Assembly (NCBI GenBank): GCA_958510875.1 | Contig: OY294067.1 | Location: 150,672,962 to 150,736,961, forward strand | Direction of reading: 5' to 3' | Length of the DNA: 64,000 bases | Origin: Endomychus coccineus | Lineage: Eukaryota; Arthropoda; Insecta; Coleoptera; Endomychidae | Part shown: positions 11,571 through 24,934 of the stretch, piece by piece | How positions within the stretch are numbered: position 1 is the first letter of the stretch | Layout of the letters: every line of letters starts with the position of its first letter | Translations under genes and position numbers: made by a program | Notes under the pieces: generated by a model | Told to the model about the DNA's origin: nothing | Seen by the model: the letters and a program-made list of their open reading frames with translations, nothing else | The model's database searches: none

Positions 11571-14500
11571 GTAGGTTATTTGATAATTGTAATGATGTCA
11601 CGTCGTAAAGGTCTACTCTTCTATGTTGTAAGATGAAGAACTGCAAACAAAGATGAAAACAAAAATTCGGAAAAGGTCTGCAACATTGTAACATCAAGAT
11701 ATAACAATAACATCCATCTAAATCAACAAAGCATCTGATCAAACCCTTGATTGAGTCGACGCTTTAGTTTATTTCGAAATCTATATCTGATTTTTTTAAA
11801 CATTTTTATTCTGTAATTTTGACCATTTGACCTTTCTACTTTGTATATCCAGCACCAATAAGCTCATCATCATATTTAGTTTTGGAATTTATCCATTTTT
11901 TACACAAATAATATCAGATAGCGAATAATACGTAAGCAATAATAAACTGGAACTGAAAAGAGTTGCTGGAAAGGTTGGAGAAAGATTGTTAAGAAGTACA
12001 ATACAGGGTGAGATACGAAAAAACTCATCATGTAACCAAAGCTGGTGCGCTGAAAATGAAATTGTAAAAGTATAGGATCAGAGAAAAGAGGACGGGAAAT
12101 AAAAAATGGAAAAGTGACATTTCCAAGTTTTTAAAAAGTTAGTAATGTTAACATTACATATATGGTTGAAAATAAAATAGTATACGCTAAGTTGCTATTA
12201 TTGTGGAATGCACGTGACCTTGACATCATTCCAAGCTGTTTTCCTTGCGTTGGATCGCACAATAGTATCCGTGGTCAGATTATACTAGAGCTCTAAAAAG
12301 AAGATATACTTGCCGACATGTTACCTCAATCTAGTCACTGGAGGAATCTCATAGGGACAAATTCGACATAAATAATAAGATTCCCTAAAAACGAGTTTTA
12401 TGAGTTTGGGAATTTTCTTTGCAGCTGATGGAACGACAGTTATCAAGTGAAGTAACTAGTTATTGAGAAATATGCATAAAGTAATTAAGTACTTAATTGT
12501 AAAAAAGTAAAGAGCCTTCATAAAACATTGCATTCTCTTCAAAATTTTGTAAAAACGTTTACCCATACACAATACAATATTTCTAAAATTGCTGAAATTT
12601 TTTTGCGTGTTGGAAATCAATAATTTTGACGATATTATGTACAGCTTGATCTTGATAGTGAATTGTATAGTTGACATAATGCAAATGGCGGACGAGAATA
12701 CCTTCCTACTATAAACTAAGGCTCTATATAAGAGAGTACTCTCGTCCGCTATTAAGAAGCCTTCTGCTGGGGATCCCATAGGCCAACACTGCAAATTGCT
12801 GTCGCATTATAACACAACCTCATCGAAAATATTGTTTTTTTTTACACTCGAAAAAATTTCAGCTATTTTTACTTACCTCACTATATTATGTAGTATACGG
12901 GCATTGTTATCGGTTTTGAAAAATGTTTTCGGCTTTTCGCAGATACATATACGTTGTGAGTGTTTCTGATATTACTTGCCTCACTATTTATACGCAGTAT
13001 ATACTGTAATGGAAGGATTGTAACGGTCCAAAAAAATGTTTTACGGTATATCCGTTTTCAGCATTTCTGTATCGATCTAGACTATTTTTGACATGGTGTT
13101 AGTGTGTATGTGTGTGGGGGAGTGAGTGTGTGGGTGCGTGCGTGCGTAATTCACTGTGGAGACGGTCGCGCCGTGCCGTTCCTAATATAGGCCTCATTTT
13201 AAGATTCAAGTGACGTTATCTGTCAAAATAAATGAAAGTTAAAATAATTTCGATACAATAACATTAATACACTACTGATTTTGAGTGTTCCTTCAAGAAA
13301 TGCTGTATCTACTAAACATAGATTAGAATTGTGCGACGTTAAAACTACTGCTGACCGTTATAATATTGCAAATAATGATTATTTATGTCATGGTCTGGAA
13401 TTTGGAAACATATCGCAAATAGGAAAGACCTAATGCTGTGCTGCCAGGTTGTGATCAAAAAGCACAATTCTACAAAGCAAACTGCTGTATCATGAACTTC
13501 ACATTTATCTAATGATTATATCTCAGCTTCAAATGATCATTTGTATCTTTCAAATGATATGTAAGAAACTGAATATTGCTTGACAATTTTGTTTTCAAAA
13601 AACTGTTTTACTGAAAACCCAGTGAAGATTAGGAGCAACTTTTTTTTCAAATTAGAAGTATAAATGAATCTTTTACATGTTACAATGTCACCTCACATAA
13701 CACTGTCCTTCAGTTCCAGCTTCGGAGAGTATCTCTCGAAGAAACTGGATATCCAATGTTCTTTCTATTATTTTTAAAATTACATAGTTACTTCTTTCTT
13801 AGAACATTTGGTAAACACTACAAAAACTATTTTCGGCATGACATTTGTGTATAGGCGTGCATAAATACGTAACCCACTATGTGGAGACGATTACGCCGTT
13901 CCTATATTTATTTATATTTTATTTTGCAGATCACTTTAAAGTGGTGAAAATAGTTACTGTATCGTTTTTGGGCGCGATAGCCTCGTTTTGAGTGGTATTT
14001 CTGACAGCCATCTTCATTTTTTCAAATTAAATTATGGTATTTTATTGAACCATAACTACAACCGTGTTTTTCTGAATAAAAATATATATCACACGTATAT
14101 ATTTAACCTGCAGAAGTGTCCGAACTTCTCTTAAGATTCGAGTGACGTCACGATCTATTTTATATTTTATTCTGTGGTACCATAGATTAGATATTATATA
14201 TGGGAGATGTGGTACATTTTGATAGCGTAAAAGCAAGTGTCAGTATAAAACAAGGTTACATTATAGCGCGAATAATTGCAAAAGTCAACCTGAAACCTGT
14301 TGTCAGTATGAAACATAGAGTTATGAAATACATTATGCAGACCATTTGAAGAAAATTTCAATGTATAATTTAACCTATCTCATTAGCAGTTTCTAAAACA
14401 TTTCCAATATATTTTTTGTTCCTACAATCATTTACTTTTAACCCCCAGGAATGTTTGAAAGCTATTTTGCTAACAAAAGTGAGGGAAGTCGGTAATCGAT

Positions 14501-16935
14501 TGATCATAATTCATTGGTTTTTGGTGCGATACCGTAAAGTTGATATTTTGAACGTCACCAAAAATCTGTTTTCCGCCATTCTACTAGCTCCGTGGGAATG
14601 ATTATTTCAGAAAATTACAAATGTGTAAGTTGTAGCACTAGAAACAATGCGCGAGAATCAGTTTCGATAATATAATTATTGCTATAGTCATAGATTAGAT
14701 ATTATATATAGGAGAGCTATAGTTGTCTCCAAATTACAGCATTTCAAAGTATGCGCAGGGTGGGAAATGTATATTCAGGGGCAGCAAAGTACATATACGT
14801 TTCTCTTGTGCAAGGTAAAATCGTCACAGTGCTCAAATTGAATGTAAAAATTTAAATAGACTTCCAGAACAACAATCAAAAATAATTGGCCATCCTCTCC
14901 CCTACTGTGCCGTCATCTTGAAAACACTTTCAAACCTTTTTTTCCTTGCGATCTGTCGTTCTGCAAAAAAATTTAAAAGAACCGTTCAATATATCAACTT
15001 TACATTATCACGTCAATTATATGAAATGTGCAAAATTTTATTTCCAACGTTTACTTTTTCTGTGCAACCAAAAGATTGCGAGAAAAGGAAAGACAATTTT
15101 TCAACATGACGGCTATTAAATCTTTGGTACATTTATTTGAATTATGGATAAATCATTTGTCTCTACATTAGTAATTACTTTATATTAATGTATACATATT
15201 GACAATATCACATTCCATGGTATCTGGTATAGAGGTTTAATATCATGAACATTTACCTACATATAAAAATATTTTGACTGTGATGCGAAACAACACCAAG
15301 GGTTAATACCACCTACCACATTTCGGTGGTCTTGGTTCGGTGTCGTCTGAATTTTTATACCTGTATTTGAAACTATTAGTTATCAGAAGCTTTATTTCTG
15401 ATATCCTGTATGAACCTCTTTTAAAATATTTGCAAGATTTAACTGAAATGAATCTTGTCAAGAATATTTTCTTCTAACATCCACTCGATTTTCGTTCAAC
15501 TAATGAGTGATAAATGTGGTGCTACCAAAGTAAATAAGCTCTTTATTTCATAGTATGTTGAACAAAATTTACCACATCAAAATCATTAATACAGAGGTAT
15601 GCAATATAAAATCAAATATGCCTTCCAATGATCAATGATAAGTTATGTAAAAGATAATCTTCCAACTTGTATGTCTCCAAAAATGGATTCTAACTTGAAT
15701 ATTGTATTCATCCTACTAATATATTCCCTACCGTCTGAAAAACTGTTCTCTGTAATCGCCAAATTTTGTGCGGTTATTTCTTCATATAATCATGCAAGAA
15801 ACGGCTCAAATAGAATGTTCACGATAAGAAAGAAATGACTTATAGCAGCATGTGAGAGTGCTGTAAGGTTGTTTTTGAATACAACTTACCTGAGCATGTC
15901 TAAAATGAAAATGAATTCGCATGTTAGCATACATGTGCTCCCCTCGAACTTATTGCATCACATTAAAAAAAATAGTTACCGCTTCACTGTTTTACACACA
16001 TATAGCTCCTTTAAATATTGCTCATCAACCAATAACACAAGGTTAGTCACTTTATCCAACAGTAACTATAACATTCCTTCAACTAAAGCATCAAAACACA
16101 TTAATCACTCATTAGGTACCTACTTAATTTTGCTCAAGAACTTTAATATTCAGCAGATCAAACCATTACTCCACTTGTCCCAAAATCATCTACATTTACA
16201 ACCAATTTAGCCCTTTGCCGTTTTCTTCTTGGATTTACAAGTGCTTCACCTCTGCTTTGTTCACCTACCATTTCATTGACTGTTGACACTCAGTTGTAAA
16301 GCTGTAGAAACTGTCTCTAAGGTCAGTTATTTTCACGTTTCTTTTCAAAGTAATTTATTATTGAGGTTTCCATTTTTAACACTAAATAATAGAACTACAG
16401 ATAAAGCCCAAGCGGCAATGCGGTGATCGTGATCTTAACGGTGAGCGTTTAAGTAACAGTTGACATATTGAATTAAATTAGAATAAACGGTTCTAGCCTA
16501 GTTGGTAAGACGGTTGAACATTACTGATTTTGGTAGCATATCTGCATATTATTTTTATCTTTCTTCTTAAGTTACAATTTTGTATGCGACATTACCTGCA
16601 AGCGACAATTCTAGGTTATTTTTGGATGCATTAACTAAAGACATTATCTCTAAGCCTTAATTCTGGGGGTTAAGTGTATAACACGACTTTATTGTCCACA
16701 TTGTCATCCTAAGCGCTATTGAGATAACCGTCAAGCCTCGAAAGTTTAGTCTGTACTTTGATTGACAGCGGAAGAGCTCAAACATCGGCACCTTTAACTT
16801 ATTTTCTAAATACTTACTTTGGAGGCTTGAGACACTGAGCATCCATGGAGCAGCTGGTGCAAAAGGATCGAGAGAAACCCTCGCTACCGCGACAAATTGA
16901 CATAAAAGCATAAAGATGCGGAAGGTTGATACAAA
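11571..16935. other. Intergenic DNA, no gene recognised
   Basis: Visible structure: a short inverted pair GCGGACGAGA/TCTCGTCCGC near 12687-12752; a TG/GTGCG-rich tract near 13100-13145; and the direct repeat CATAGATTAGATATTATATA near 14172 and 14690. Open frames up to 113 codons show no recognisable domain. Confidence 0.4.
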
Positions 16936-16939
16936 AAAA

Positions 16940-17467
16940 AGCACTTTTGTAAAATGGCCCTAATAAAGTTGTGGTGCGATAACGGGATCATCTTCTTCAA
17001 TAGTTAATGAACAACTTACCAAATTTCCAACCTCTTATCTTTCGTAAAAGTTGCTAAAACAATTATTCTGCTTGGCTGTGCGGCGTGCGTGGAAATAATA
17101 AATAGTAATAATGAATAGATCGAATGGCGCAATGTATTTTTTTAGAGTAATTCCGACATTACTAGAAGTTTGAAAATACGCGCAATCTTAATATTATTGA
17201 ATGGTAGTACGGTAAAAAAAAACATCGATTTTCGAGCAAGGGTTCCCGAGATATTGTTGTTTTTTACGAGCCTAGCGCGGCGGCTCTTCTTCCACACGCG
17301 CCGCACAGCCAAGCGCACGAAATACCATTATCTAAAATAATTGTTTTGGCAACTTTTACGAAAGATAAGAGGTTGGAAAGTTGTTCATTAACTATTGAAG
17401 ATGATCCCGTAAAAAAAAAGCTTGTAACCGCACCACAACTTTTTTAGGGCCATTTTACAAAATTGCT
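16940..17467. mobile_element. Fold-back element, about 530 bp
   Basis: The left arm (16940-17095) includes TTTGTAAAATGGCCCTAATA, GATCATCTTCTTCAATAGTT and CTCTTATCTTTCGTAAAAGT. The right arm (17310-17467) carries their complements in reverse order: ACTTTTACGAAAGATAAGAG, AACTATTGAAGATGATCCCG and AGGGCCATTTTACAAA. The centre holds two complementary GCCGC/GTGCGG-like stretches. It has no coding capacity, and a TSD was not identified. Confidence 0.7.
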
Positions 17468-17829
17468 TTTTTTTGCATTAAGCTGCGGTTTGCAAAACGT
17501 GTACATCCTACAACCAATTGAAATTTCAGTTCTTAATCTTTAAAAGAACAAGAGTTATGAATTTTTGAAATTTCGAGCAAAATCGATGGTTTTTTGCAAT
17601 TTGCGGGGTCACCGCTGGACCAATCGGGTTCATCCGCAGCTCATTTTTTTTTGTCTTTTCACGGCGCATAAGCTTAAAATCTTTATTCTTTTTAACTCAA
17701 TCCGACGATGCCCGACGCGAAAAACCGGTTTTGGCCATTTTTGTCCTTTTTCTTGGACCATTTGCGACGATCAAAAAGGGTTCGATTTTAATTCCTTCCT
17801 TCAATTTGTATCATAATTATCTACTTAAG

Positions 17830-18219
17830 GCAATTTTTTTCTTCGAACTCAGAATTATGCAAAAATTACCGACATTTATTGCTAATTCTATCACACTATT
17901 TGTTTTTATATCAATTTGTCCGGGTAGCGAGGGTATCTGTAGATCCTTAGGAGCTCATTTGAAGCATGCCTAGATCTAGTCTCCTTAACTGCTTAACCCA
18001 CTTATATATCAAATTCAAGTTCATGAATTGCATTAGTTATATTCCACTCTGTAGGTAATAATCAACACAACACTTATCAACCTCTTAGCATAATCTCGAT
18101 ATAAACAACATTTGTATTAAATATAATAAAACTGAACTACTGTATAACTTTTTTATGTTTGAAAATAAATCGATAAAATACATATTCTTTGTTATTTCTT
18201 AACAATATATCAATAGAAA
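17830..18219. other. Region just downstream of the ATIC stop codon
   Basis: This must contain the ATIC 3' UTR and polyadenylation site on the minus strand. No AATAAA close to the stop could be pinned down. Confidence 0.4.
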
Positions 18220-18339
18220 TCAATGGTGGAAAAGTCTCAAATTAGTGTGTGCCAAAATTATTCCATGTTCATTGCATGCCTGAATGACTGCTTCATCGTT
18301 GTTTGAACCAGATGGGCTTCCTATGTAAGTTACTCCACT
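18220..18339 (-). CDS. ATIC: ATIC last coding exon
   Basis: A 120-nt exon encodes [20 protein letters not shown], then [19 protein letters not shown] and TGA. The ending HTNLRLFHH is the conserved C-terminus of the AICAR transformylase domain (about residues 555-593). The acceptor is TTTCAG before AGTGGAGTA, in phase 0, matching the end of the exon at 21631-21791. It was found by homology and splice phase. Confidence 0.95.
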   Translation of the reverse strand, partial: SGVTYIGSPSGSNNDEAVIQACNEHGIILAHTNLRLFHH

Positions 18340-18449
18340 CTGAAATTAAAATTCAAATTTAATAGAAATCATCAACCAATAAAGGAAAGTATTGAATGTA
18401 AAACGTTCATAATTTCTGTAACAAACATTTGTGGATATCCTTGACCTTA

Positions 18450-18960
18450 GAAATTAGATTAAACTGTAAGAATTAGCCCTCTTGCACATTTCTACAATAT
18501 GGCGCGACCACGTGAGGTTATTAGAGATGGTGATACCTAAGTCTTTCTGTAAAGTAACCGTGCTTAACTGCAACCCATTAAGATGGTAGGAAATATGTGG
18601 ATTGTTCTTTCCAATGTGAAGTACAGTGCATTTGCTCGTATTTAATGGTATCAACCAATAAATGACACCATTCTAAAATGATGTCCAAATCATGTTGAAG
18701 CGAATGGTGGTGTAAAAGTGTGTTCGTCTATAACTTGATATCGTCTGCATATTGCGAACATGGGAACTAGTCCTGGAATATCGGAAGTATAAATTAAGAA
18801 TAATAATGGGCCAATCACAGGTCCCTGAAGTACACCGCTAACTACATCTACATATTGTTAAAAACTTGAACCAATTTTTACTTTGAATTGACCAGAAAGA
18901 AAAGCTAATAAACACCCCACCCAATCGTTTTGGGACTAAATTCCGGGTTCGTGACAACAT
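18450..18960 (-). pseudogene. Non-LTR retrotransposon RT fragment (jockey/CR1-like)
   Basis: On the minus strand and in shifted frames, one reads QGPVIGPLLFLIYTSDIPGL (RT motif B region), then YADDIKL (motif C, catalytic YADD), then NTSKCTVLHIGKNNP and LQKDLGITISNNLTW (the thumb-proximal region). Several frameshifts make it dead. It lies in the last ATIC intron in the same orientation. Confidence 0.8.
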
Positions 18961-19484
18961 AATATGAACTAAAAGAACATCAAAAGGCATATCATAGACA
19001 TAGTTCTGACTTTTTGTATTGAAATTTTAGAACTTTTTTCTAAATTCATAAATTTTTGATAAATAAATATCGAACATCCGCCCTTTCGGAAAAAGTTTAA
19101 GTACCTTGTGAATGAATAAAATTAAAGCTGAAACATATAGCATGAACATGATTTTAGAGTGGTGCTACATTTAAATGGTTATGATTAAACGAAAGAACAA
19201 TTACTTTGTTTTCATACCACTTTTAATAATAACATGAAAACACCGATGTGTCATTATCAATGAGATACAAAGGGAAGAACTAAACAATAAACAATTTAAG
19301 TATAAATAGGAACTGGAGTACAATAGGGTTATTGAGAAATTGGAAAACAATTCTTAATTTTTAACAACTATAATAAAAACAATAAATAATCTATATTCTA
19401 TACTCATATTTTAATAATTTAAAATCTAAAAAAGATAAATTAAAGAAATCTTGAGTTTACAGGTGTGATGACTGTAAAGAACAT

Positions 19485-19760
19485 TTGAGAAGTTACAGGC
19501 TCAAATAAGGGGATTCTAATTACGCAAATTGCCTATTGGAGCATGATCACAATTTCACTCTTGATCCCGATATTTTACATATGCAAGAAAAAGGACTTAA
19601 GCTCAATATTCTAGAATTCATAGAGATTTTAAAACATTGGAAAAACAATAGTAACATAATATTGAATAACCTATAATTCACCAATTGTCAACAATTTTGT
19701 GAATAAACTGCCACCCAAAACCATCTATCAATTTGTACCACATTCAGATCAATACCTAAT
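19485..19760 (+). pseudogene. Penelope-like element 3' fragment
   Basis: The frame LEHDHNFTLDPDILHMQEKG followed by LKLNILEFIEILKH is the C-terminal part of the PLE GIY-YIG endonuclease domain, as in the fuller copy at 37665-38447 (ILEAIEILKHPNN). Downstream sequence containing TGTCAACAATTTTGTRAATA is shared with 44385-44415, so these are two remnants of one PLE family. It is truncated on both sides, within an ATIC intron. Confidence 0.6.
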
Positions 19761-20887
19761 ATTTGAGGACGATATTTTAGATTTAGCTTTAGTTGATAAC
19801 TCCTAGCTTTGAGAATGTCATTATGAGGTGAAACAATTTATTAGCATTATTTTCTAAATTAAATATTACACGTTTTGTGAAACTTTGAATTTAATTCTCC
19901 AACTTCCGAAAGATTAACATGATTTTACACTATGTAAACGCCGAAACTATTATATATTTATCTATTAAACACCATGATCCTGTGACTTGGCGCTTCAGGG
20001 TTATTTTCTGTTAGGATATGTAAAATGTTTGGTGTATGCAGACGAACCAGCGAGTGTGAACCATTTAAGGCTAACATTGTGCGTGTTATTGGCAAAATCA
20101 GGCCAATGCTTAAAATAGTGGTCGAAAATAGGACCTCCATTATGCGCAATATTAGAGCCGAAATAATATTGAAACAGAAAAAAGGATTTTCATTCTGAAT
20201 AAAGGTATAATTCCGTTCATTTGGTCTAATTGTATTCCAATATAAAGTTTAATCACGCTAAAAAAGCACCCTATACAAGTACCGCATAATGAACCTATTC
20301 TTTACAATCCAATATCCATCAAGGTATCCAAGCAGGAATTAGGTATTTATGGATCAATAAACATCGTGCATGGTTCTACATTGCGAGTATGACAGAATTA
20401 TGTTGAAGCTATGCTCTCAAGCGTTACTAGTGAAGTTTTGCGTGCGACTTATATTACGGAATTTCTATGCATGACTTGAAAACTGAATTCGTTCTCCTAT
20501 TCTCAAGCCTCCTTGATTTTTACATTAACACATATTTAGACCCGAGAATTGATATATAAAACATATTTAGATATGAAAATCTTAGAATAAAAGCTGGCAA
20601 CGGGAGATTAATAGAAATTTTCAAGTCCTTGTTGTGAAATGTTGTGGAGCTAATGAAAAGACATAAATTAATAAAGATGTATGATAAATTACGAAGAGAA
20701 CATTCAATGACTATCTATCAAAGATCAAGATGACAAATCTGTTCCAGATTCCATTTTTTTAAAACTTCCTGCTATAAATTCAGTTATTAATTATTCTATT
20801 TTTAAGGTGAAAACTTCTTTAGGCGCGTTGGGCTATTTCAGATGAGGGGTAAAACCATGAGTCCGTCACGTCCCGTCATGCTGTAGC

Positions 20888-21084
20888 TATATATATTAGG
20901 TATACCTCTGTATACCTATATATGTATACTGCTGCGTGCGCAACTGCGGGTCAGGGGTCAGGCAGTCTCTCTTACACACGTGTGCATATCTGAGTCGGTG
21001 GTGGTGAGCCAGTGCTCTCGATTACGGTATACAGGACAGGTATACGTATACACTGCGTATACACACTATACACTGTATACAGCT
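20888..21084. repeat. GTATAC-rich palindromic cluster
   Basis: The self-complementary hexamer GTATAC, with variants such as TATATATA and GTATACGTATAC, occurs many times within about 200 bp inside an ATIC intron. No element ends or coding capacity were found. The rest of 19760-21630 shows nothing recognisable. Confidence 0.5.
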
Positions 21085-21630
21085 ACAAGAGCACGCATAT
21101 ACTCGACGTTATTCATTTACTCAATCCTCCGTCCTCGTGCCGACGAAAGTTATATTTTTATTAAATTTATTAATTGTACATTGTGTATTTAGTATAATTT
21201 AAGTATCGTCGAAGTTACCGATAATGACGACGCAAATGAAGAAAATACTGTTTAACATTACTTTCATTTACATCGATGTATATATCAATGAATAATATAT
21301 TTTGAAAATAAAATAATGTGTATTTATTATAATGACTATCGGGTTACATTCATAATCTTTACAGGGATTGTAACGCCCATTATTTTATTATTAAATATAA
21401 AAATGTATAAATTGTTGATTGAATTGCTGACAGTTGTGAAAACTAAAGAAAAACTAATTCTATTAATTTTCATTTAAAAATAATAAAATTGTAATTTCGG
21501 ATGCTACAATAATTCAAAGATAACATAAAATAAATTGGTTACTTCATAACGTCAGTTTTCACTTCTGTCAGCAGTGCTCCGGTGACTGCCCGTTTTTTAA
21601 ATTTTTCATTTTATTCTGATTTGAACTCAC

Positions 21631-21791
21631 CAGTCGGGCTCTATCAATATTATCACGGAATGGGAAGAAGGCATCTGATGCTAATGCAACTCCATTAAGA
21701 TGGTTCAACCAAGTTTCTCGTTCTTTTTGAGTTAGAGGTGGAGGTACCTGATCAAAATTAGCTTCGAAGTTTTTCTCGTCCATATCTTTAC
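21631..21791 (-). CDS. ATIC: ATIC exon 7
   Basis: A 161-nt exon (2 + 53 codons) encodes KDMDEKNFEANFDQVPPPLT and ends DAFFPFRDNIDRARL, about residues 501-554 of the transformylase domain. SDAFFPFRDN is a family hallmark in the folate/AICAR-binding half. The acceptor ACATTACAG completes the Gly codon G|GT from the preceding exon. The donor is CTG|GTGAGT in phase 0. Confidence 0.95.
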
Positions 21792-22099
21792 CTGTAATGC
21801 AATATAAAAATATCAGTACTGGAAGAATCATGACAATATTATAAATAACAATTCCTGGCATCTTGAAAACCTTTTATGTATCCAGTATAGATTCTATAAA
21901 GCTTTCGAAATAACATACGAGTTGTGGAACTGGGAAAAGTAATGGCGTAATGAACCGACTACTTGATGAAAATATTAGCTTTAATATAAACAAATACAAA
22001 GTGACGTCAAGCTTGGTCTGCCAATATTTTTAGTCTAACTCTACCTTTTCTTACCTACATACAAAGGGACTGGGACCCACATCCCTACTTTCCCTAATT

Positions 22100-22394
22100 A
22101 CCTTTGGTTGAAGAATTTACGTCGTTTGTTGCTCAAATTGACAAGATGAATGTATGCTGTGAATATCCATTCTATGACTACTTTAAGAATCCAAATTTCG
22201 GCAGTGCTGAAAGATTAGGGGATGTAATGAGACAAAAAAATGTCCTTTCATCATTTAAACCGGAGATATCTCATTTAAATGTTCATCGCTTGAAAAAATT
22301 CTATTCCAAGCAGCAGATACTACAAGGAAGATTAAAAATATTGAACGAAGACTGAATTACTAATCCAGGAAAAATAATTCACAAGAGAGCGCTC

Positions 22395-22459
<65 letters not shown>

Positions 22460-22962
22460 GTGATCGATTAGCCAGGAGAAAGAAAAATGTACGAACACAG
22501 CAAAGAGCTAAAGGACACTAAATTCGCCATTGATAAAAGGGTACAACAGGAAATCATAGAAGAAAAAATCAAGTCCTCCTGTCTTCCAGCTCATCAGGCC
22601 ACATTGATACAGTCTGTGGTTTTCACCGAAGGGAATTGCCATGATAGCCAAATATTGGATTATATCCTTTGACCAGTGCAAAGCAGTAAAGGAGTCAATA
22701 TGAAAACAATGAAGTTTGAAGGATTTCTAGATTAAGGAGAGGATCCTACCCCTAACATGGCTATTAGTTCATGTTAGGGGTGGCAGGGGCAACGACAGGA
22801 TCCATCTTGACAGATTTAATGCTCAGAGCCATAGTTGAAGATGAAGGTGCAAAGATTCATGGCATCGTGAGCGATAGAGCCTCTTCATACCGAGAACTCT
22901 GGTCCGGAGTGCAAGTATCTGGAAAAGCAACAGAATCAACTGTACTTTTAAAAATCCTGTAA
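22100..22962 (+). pseudogene. Broken P-element/THAP9-like transposase
   Basis: Three frame fragments follow one another. The first, 22104-22355, ends VHRLKKFYSKQQILQGRLK. The second, 22487-22672, contains IKSSCLPAHQATLIQSVVF. The third, 22771-22962, contains AGATTGSILTDLMLRAIVED then AKIHGIVSDRASSYRELWS. The last resembles the segment of P-element/THAP9 transposases around the catalytic core (typically ...SDGA..NR..W). Frame breaks and a (GA)n tract separate the pieces. Its 3' part is duplicated in the palindrome at 22909-25500. The family call rests on this short match. Confidence 0.5.
22391..22456. repeat. (GA)n microsatellite
   Basis: An uninterrupted GA dinucleotide tract of about 60 bp follows GCGCTCGC, between two transposase fragments. 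Confidence 0.95.
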
Positions 22963-23474
22963 ACTAAACTCGAAAGATCAACCTTTTTTCCTCCCCATCT
23001 GCTGAAGTGCGTCAGAAATGGATTATACAATAACAAAATACTACAAATCTATGGTCAACAAATCAAGTGGAAGTATTTCGAGAAAATCTTGAATAAAAAT
23101 TTGCTGGACAGCGTCTGTGTCCTCGAATAACGGAACAAAATGTCCGATCCGATGCGACAATGACGGAGTTATTAAACGTCGCTATTATCATGGAATGAGA
23201 CTTCTTCCGTTTGAAATTGTGCTGAGAATATTCAGTGAATGTGTACAGAAATGTTTGAATATTCTGAATGTTACCAAAAATTCTATATTAATATATTCGA
23301 TCAAAACTTATTGGTGTTCAATAACTAATGGAATTCTTCTTCATCTACGAGAAATACTACTGACTGACTCATCACGGAATAGTCCCTTCAAATTAGACAA
23401 ATAATCCACGTTTTAAAGAAATTGAATTGAATTTTCTTATAATTTTCCGTTTTTCCGCTAGGGGGCGCGGAAAA

Positions 23475-23509
<35 letters not shown>

Positions 23510-23612
23510 AAGATATAAAGTTATTTTCAACCGTGCTGTATATAAATTATTCGATATTATTATCAGGTATGCGGTCAGAGGATGCTGAATTAATACTCAA
23601 TTATTTTAAATT

Positions 23613-23652
23613 TCTCAATATTTCGTCATATATTCATGACTTCTTCAGGAGA
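23613..23652 (-). ncRNA. Hammerhead ribozyme motif of PLE (left arm)
   Basis: This is the mirror image of the copy at 24757-24796, with the same core and stems (see that entry). Confidence 0.65.
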
Positions 23653-24756
23653 CACTACAATAAACATAATAAAACAATTTAAAAAACTTAAGTAAGTCAT
23701 TAACTAAAAACAGATTAAAATTACTTACAAAATATTAGAGGTCCATGTGATAGTTCAACATTTATGTTGATGTTGCATTATTAATAGTTGTCAAACGGTG
23801 TAAATCAGTTAGGTACGAAGCAGTCGATGATTCAACAGAAAATGTGAAGCAAATGAAATTAACAGAGATAACACATCTGTGTGTCGTTTGTTAAGGAGTT
23901 TTTTTATTAATTCATTCATTTTTTTGTTGATATCAACATAATCGAAACAAACTAATTGCCACAGTTGGAACAAATTTGAATTGAACTATACAGAGGTTTC
24001 AAAAAGATACATTTACAAAAAACATTACATTTGTTTTAAAATATTGCAATAGATATCACTCAGTTTGTTGGTATCTGTCTTTTTATTGATAACGTTTGTT
24101 GTTTTGTTTATGTGACACATCTCAAGAAATAACCTATTTTTATAATTGTTAACCTTTTCTAATATTTCAACAGTAGAATAATCAAAATTATGACCTGTAT
24201 TTGAGCAATGTTCAACCATAATTTTGATTATTCTACTGTTGAAATATTAGAAAAGGTTAACAATTATAAAAATAGGTTATTTCTTGAGATGTGTCACATA
24301 AACAAAACAACAAACGTTATCAATAAAAAGACAGATACCAACAAACTGAGTGATATCTATTGCAATATTTTAAAACAAATGTAATGTTTTTTGTAAATGT
24401 ATCTTTTTGAAACCTCTGTATAGTTCAATTCAAATTTGTTCCAACTGTGGCAATTAGTTTGTTTCGATTATGTTGATATCAACAAAAAAATGAATGAATT
24501 AATAAAAAAACTCCTTAACAAACGACACACAGATGTGTTATCTCTGTTAATTTCATTTGCTTCACATTTTCTGTTGAATCATCGACTGCTTCGTACCTAA
24601 CTGATTTACACCGTTTGACAACTATTAATAATGCAACATCAACATAAATGTTGAACTATCACATGGACCTCTAATATTTTGTAAGTAATTTTAATCTGTT
24701 TTTAGTTAATGACTTACTTAAGTTTTTTAAATTGTTTTATTATGTTTATTGTAGTG

Positions 24757-24796
24757 TCTCCTGAAGAAGTCATGAATATATGACGAAATATTGAGA
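24757..24796 (+). ncRNA. Hammerhead ribozyme motif of PLE (right arm)
   Basis: In order: stem I strand TCTC; core CTGAAGA; one extra A; stem II GTCAT/ATGAC with loop GAATAT; core GAA; a two-base-pair stem III ATAT without loop; cleavage-site nucleotide T; and stem I partner GAGA. All conserved core positions fit a type I hammerhead. Stem III is so short that the ribozyme could only be stable as a dimer, as reported for PLE hammerheads. Confidence 0.65.
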
Positions 24797-24899
24797 AATT
24801 TAAAATAATTGAGTATTAATTCAGCATCCTCTGACCGCATACCTGATAATAATATCGAATAATTTATATACAGCACGGTTGAAAATAACTTTATATCTT

Positions 24900-24934
<35 letters not shown>

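Noticed and set aside
15869..16210. 113-codon plus-strand frame
   Set aside because: Ser/His/Asn-rich low-complexity translation without recognisable domain, start context or splice partners.
16490..16550. tRNA-like string (TAGCCTAGTTGGTAAGACG)
   Set aside because: It resembles a D-arm but no acceptor stem, anticodon stem or T-arm could be folded around it.
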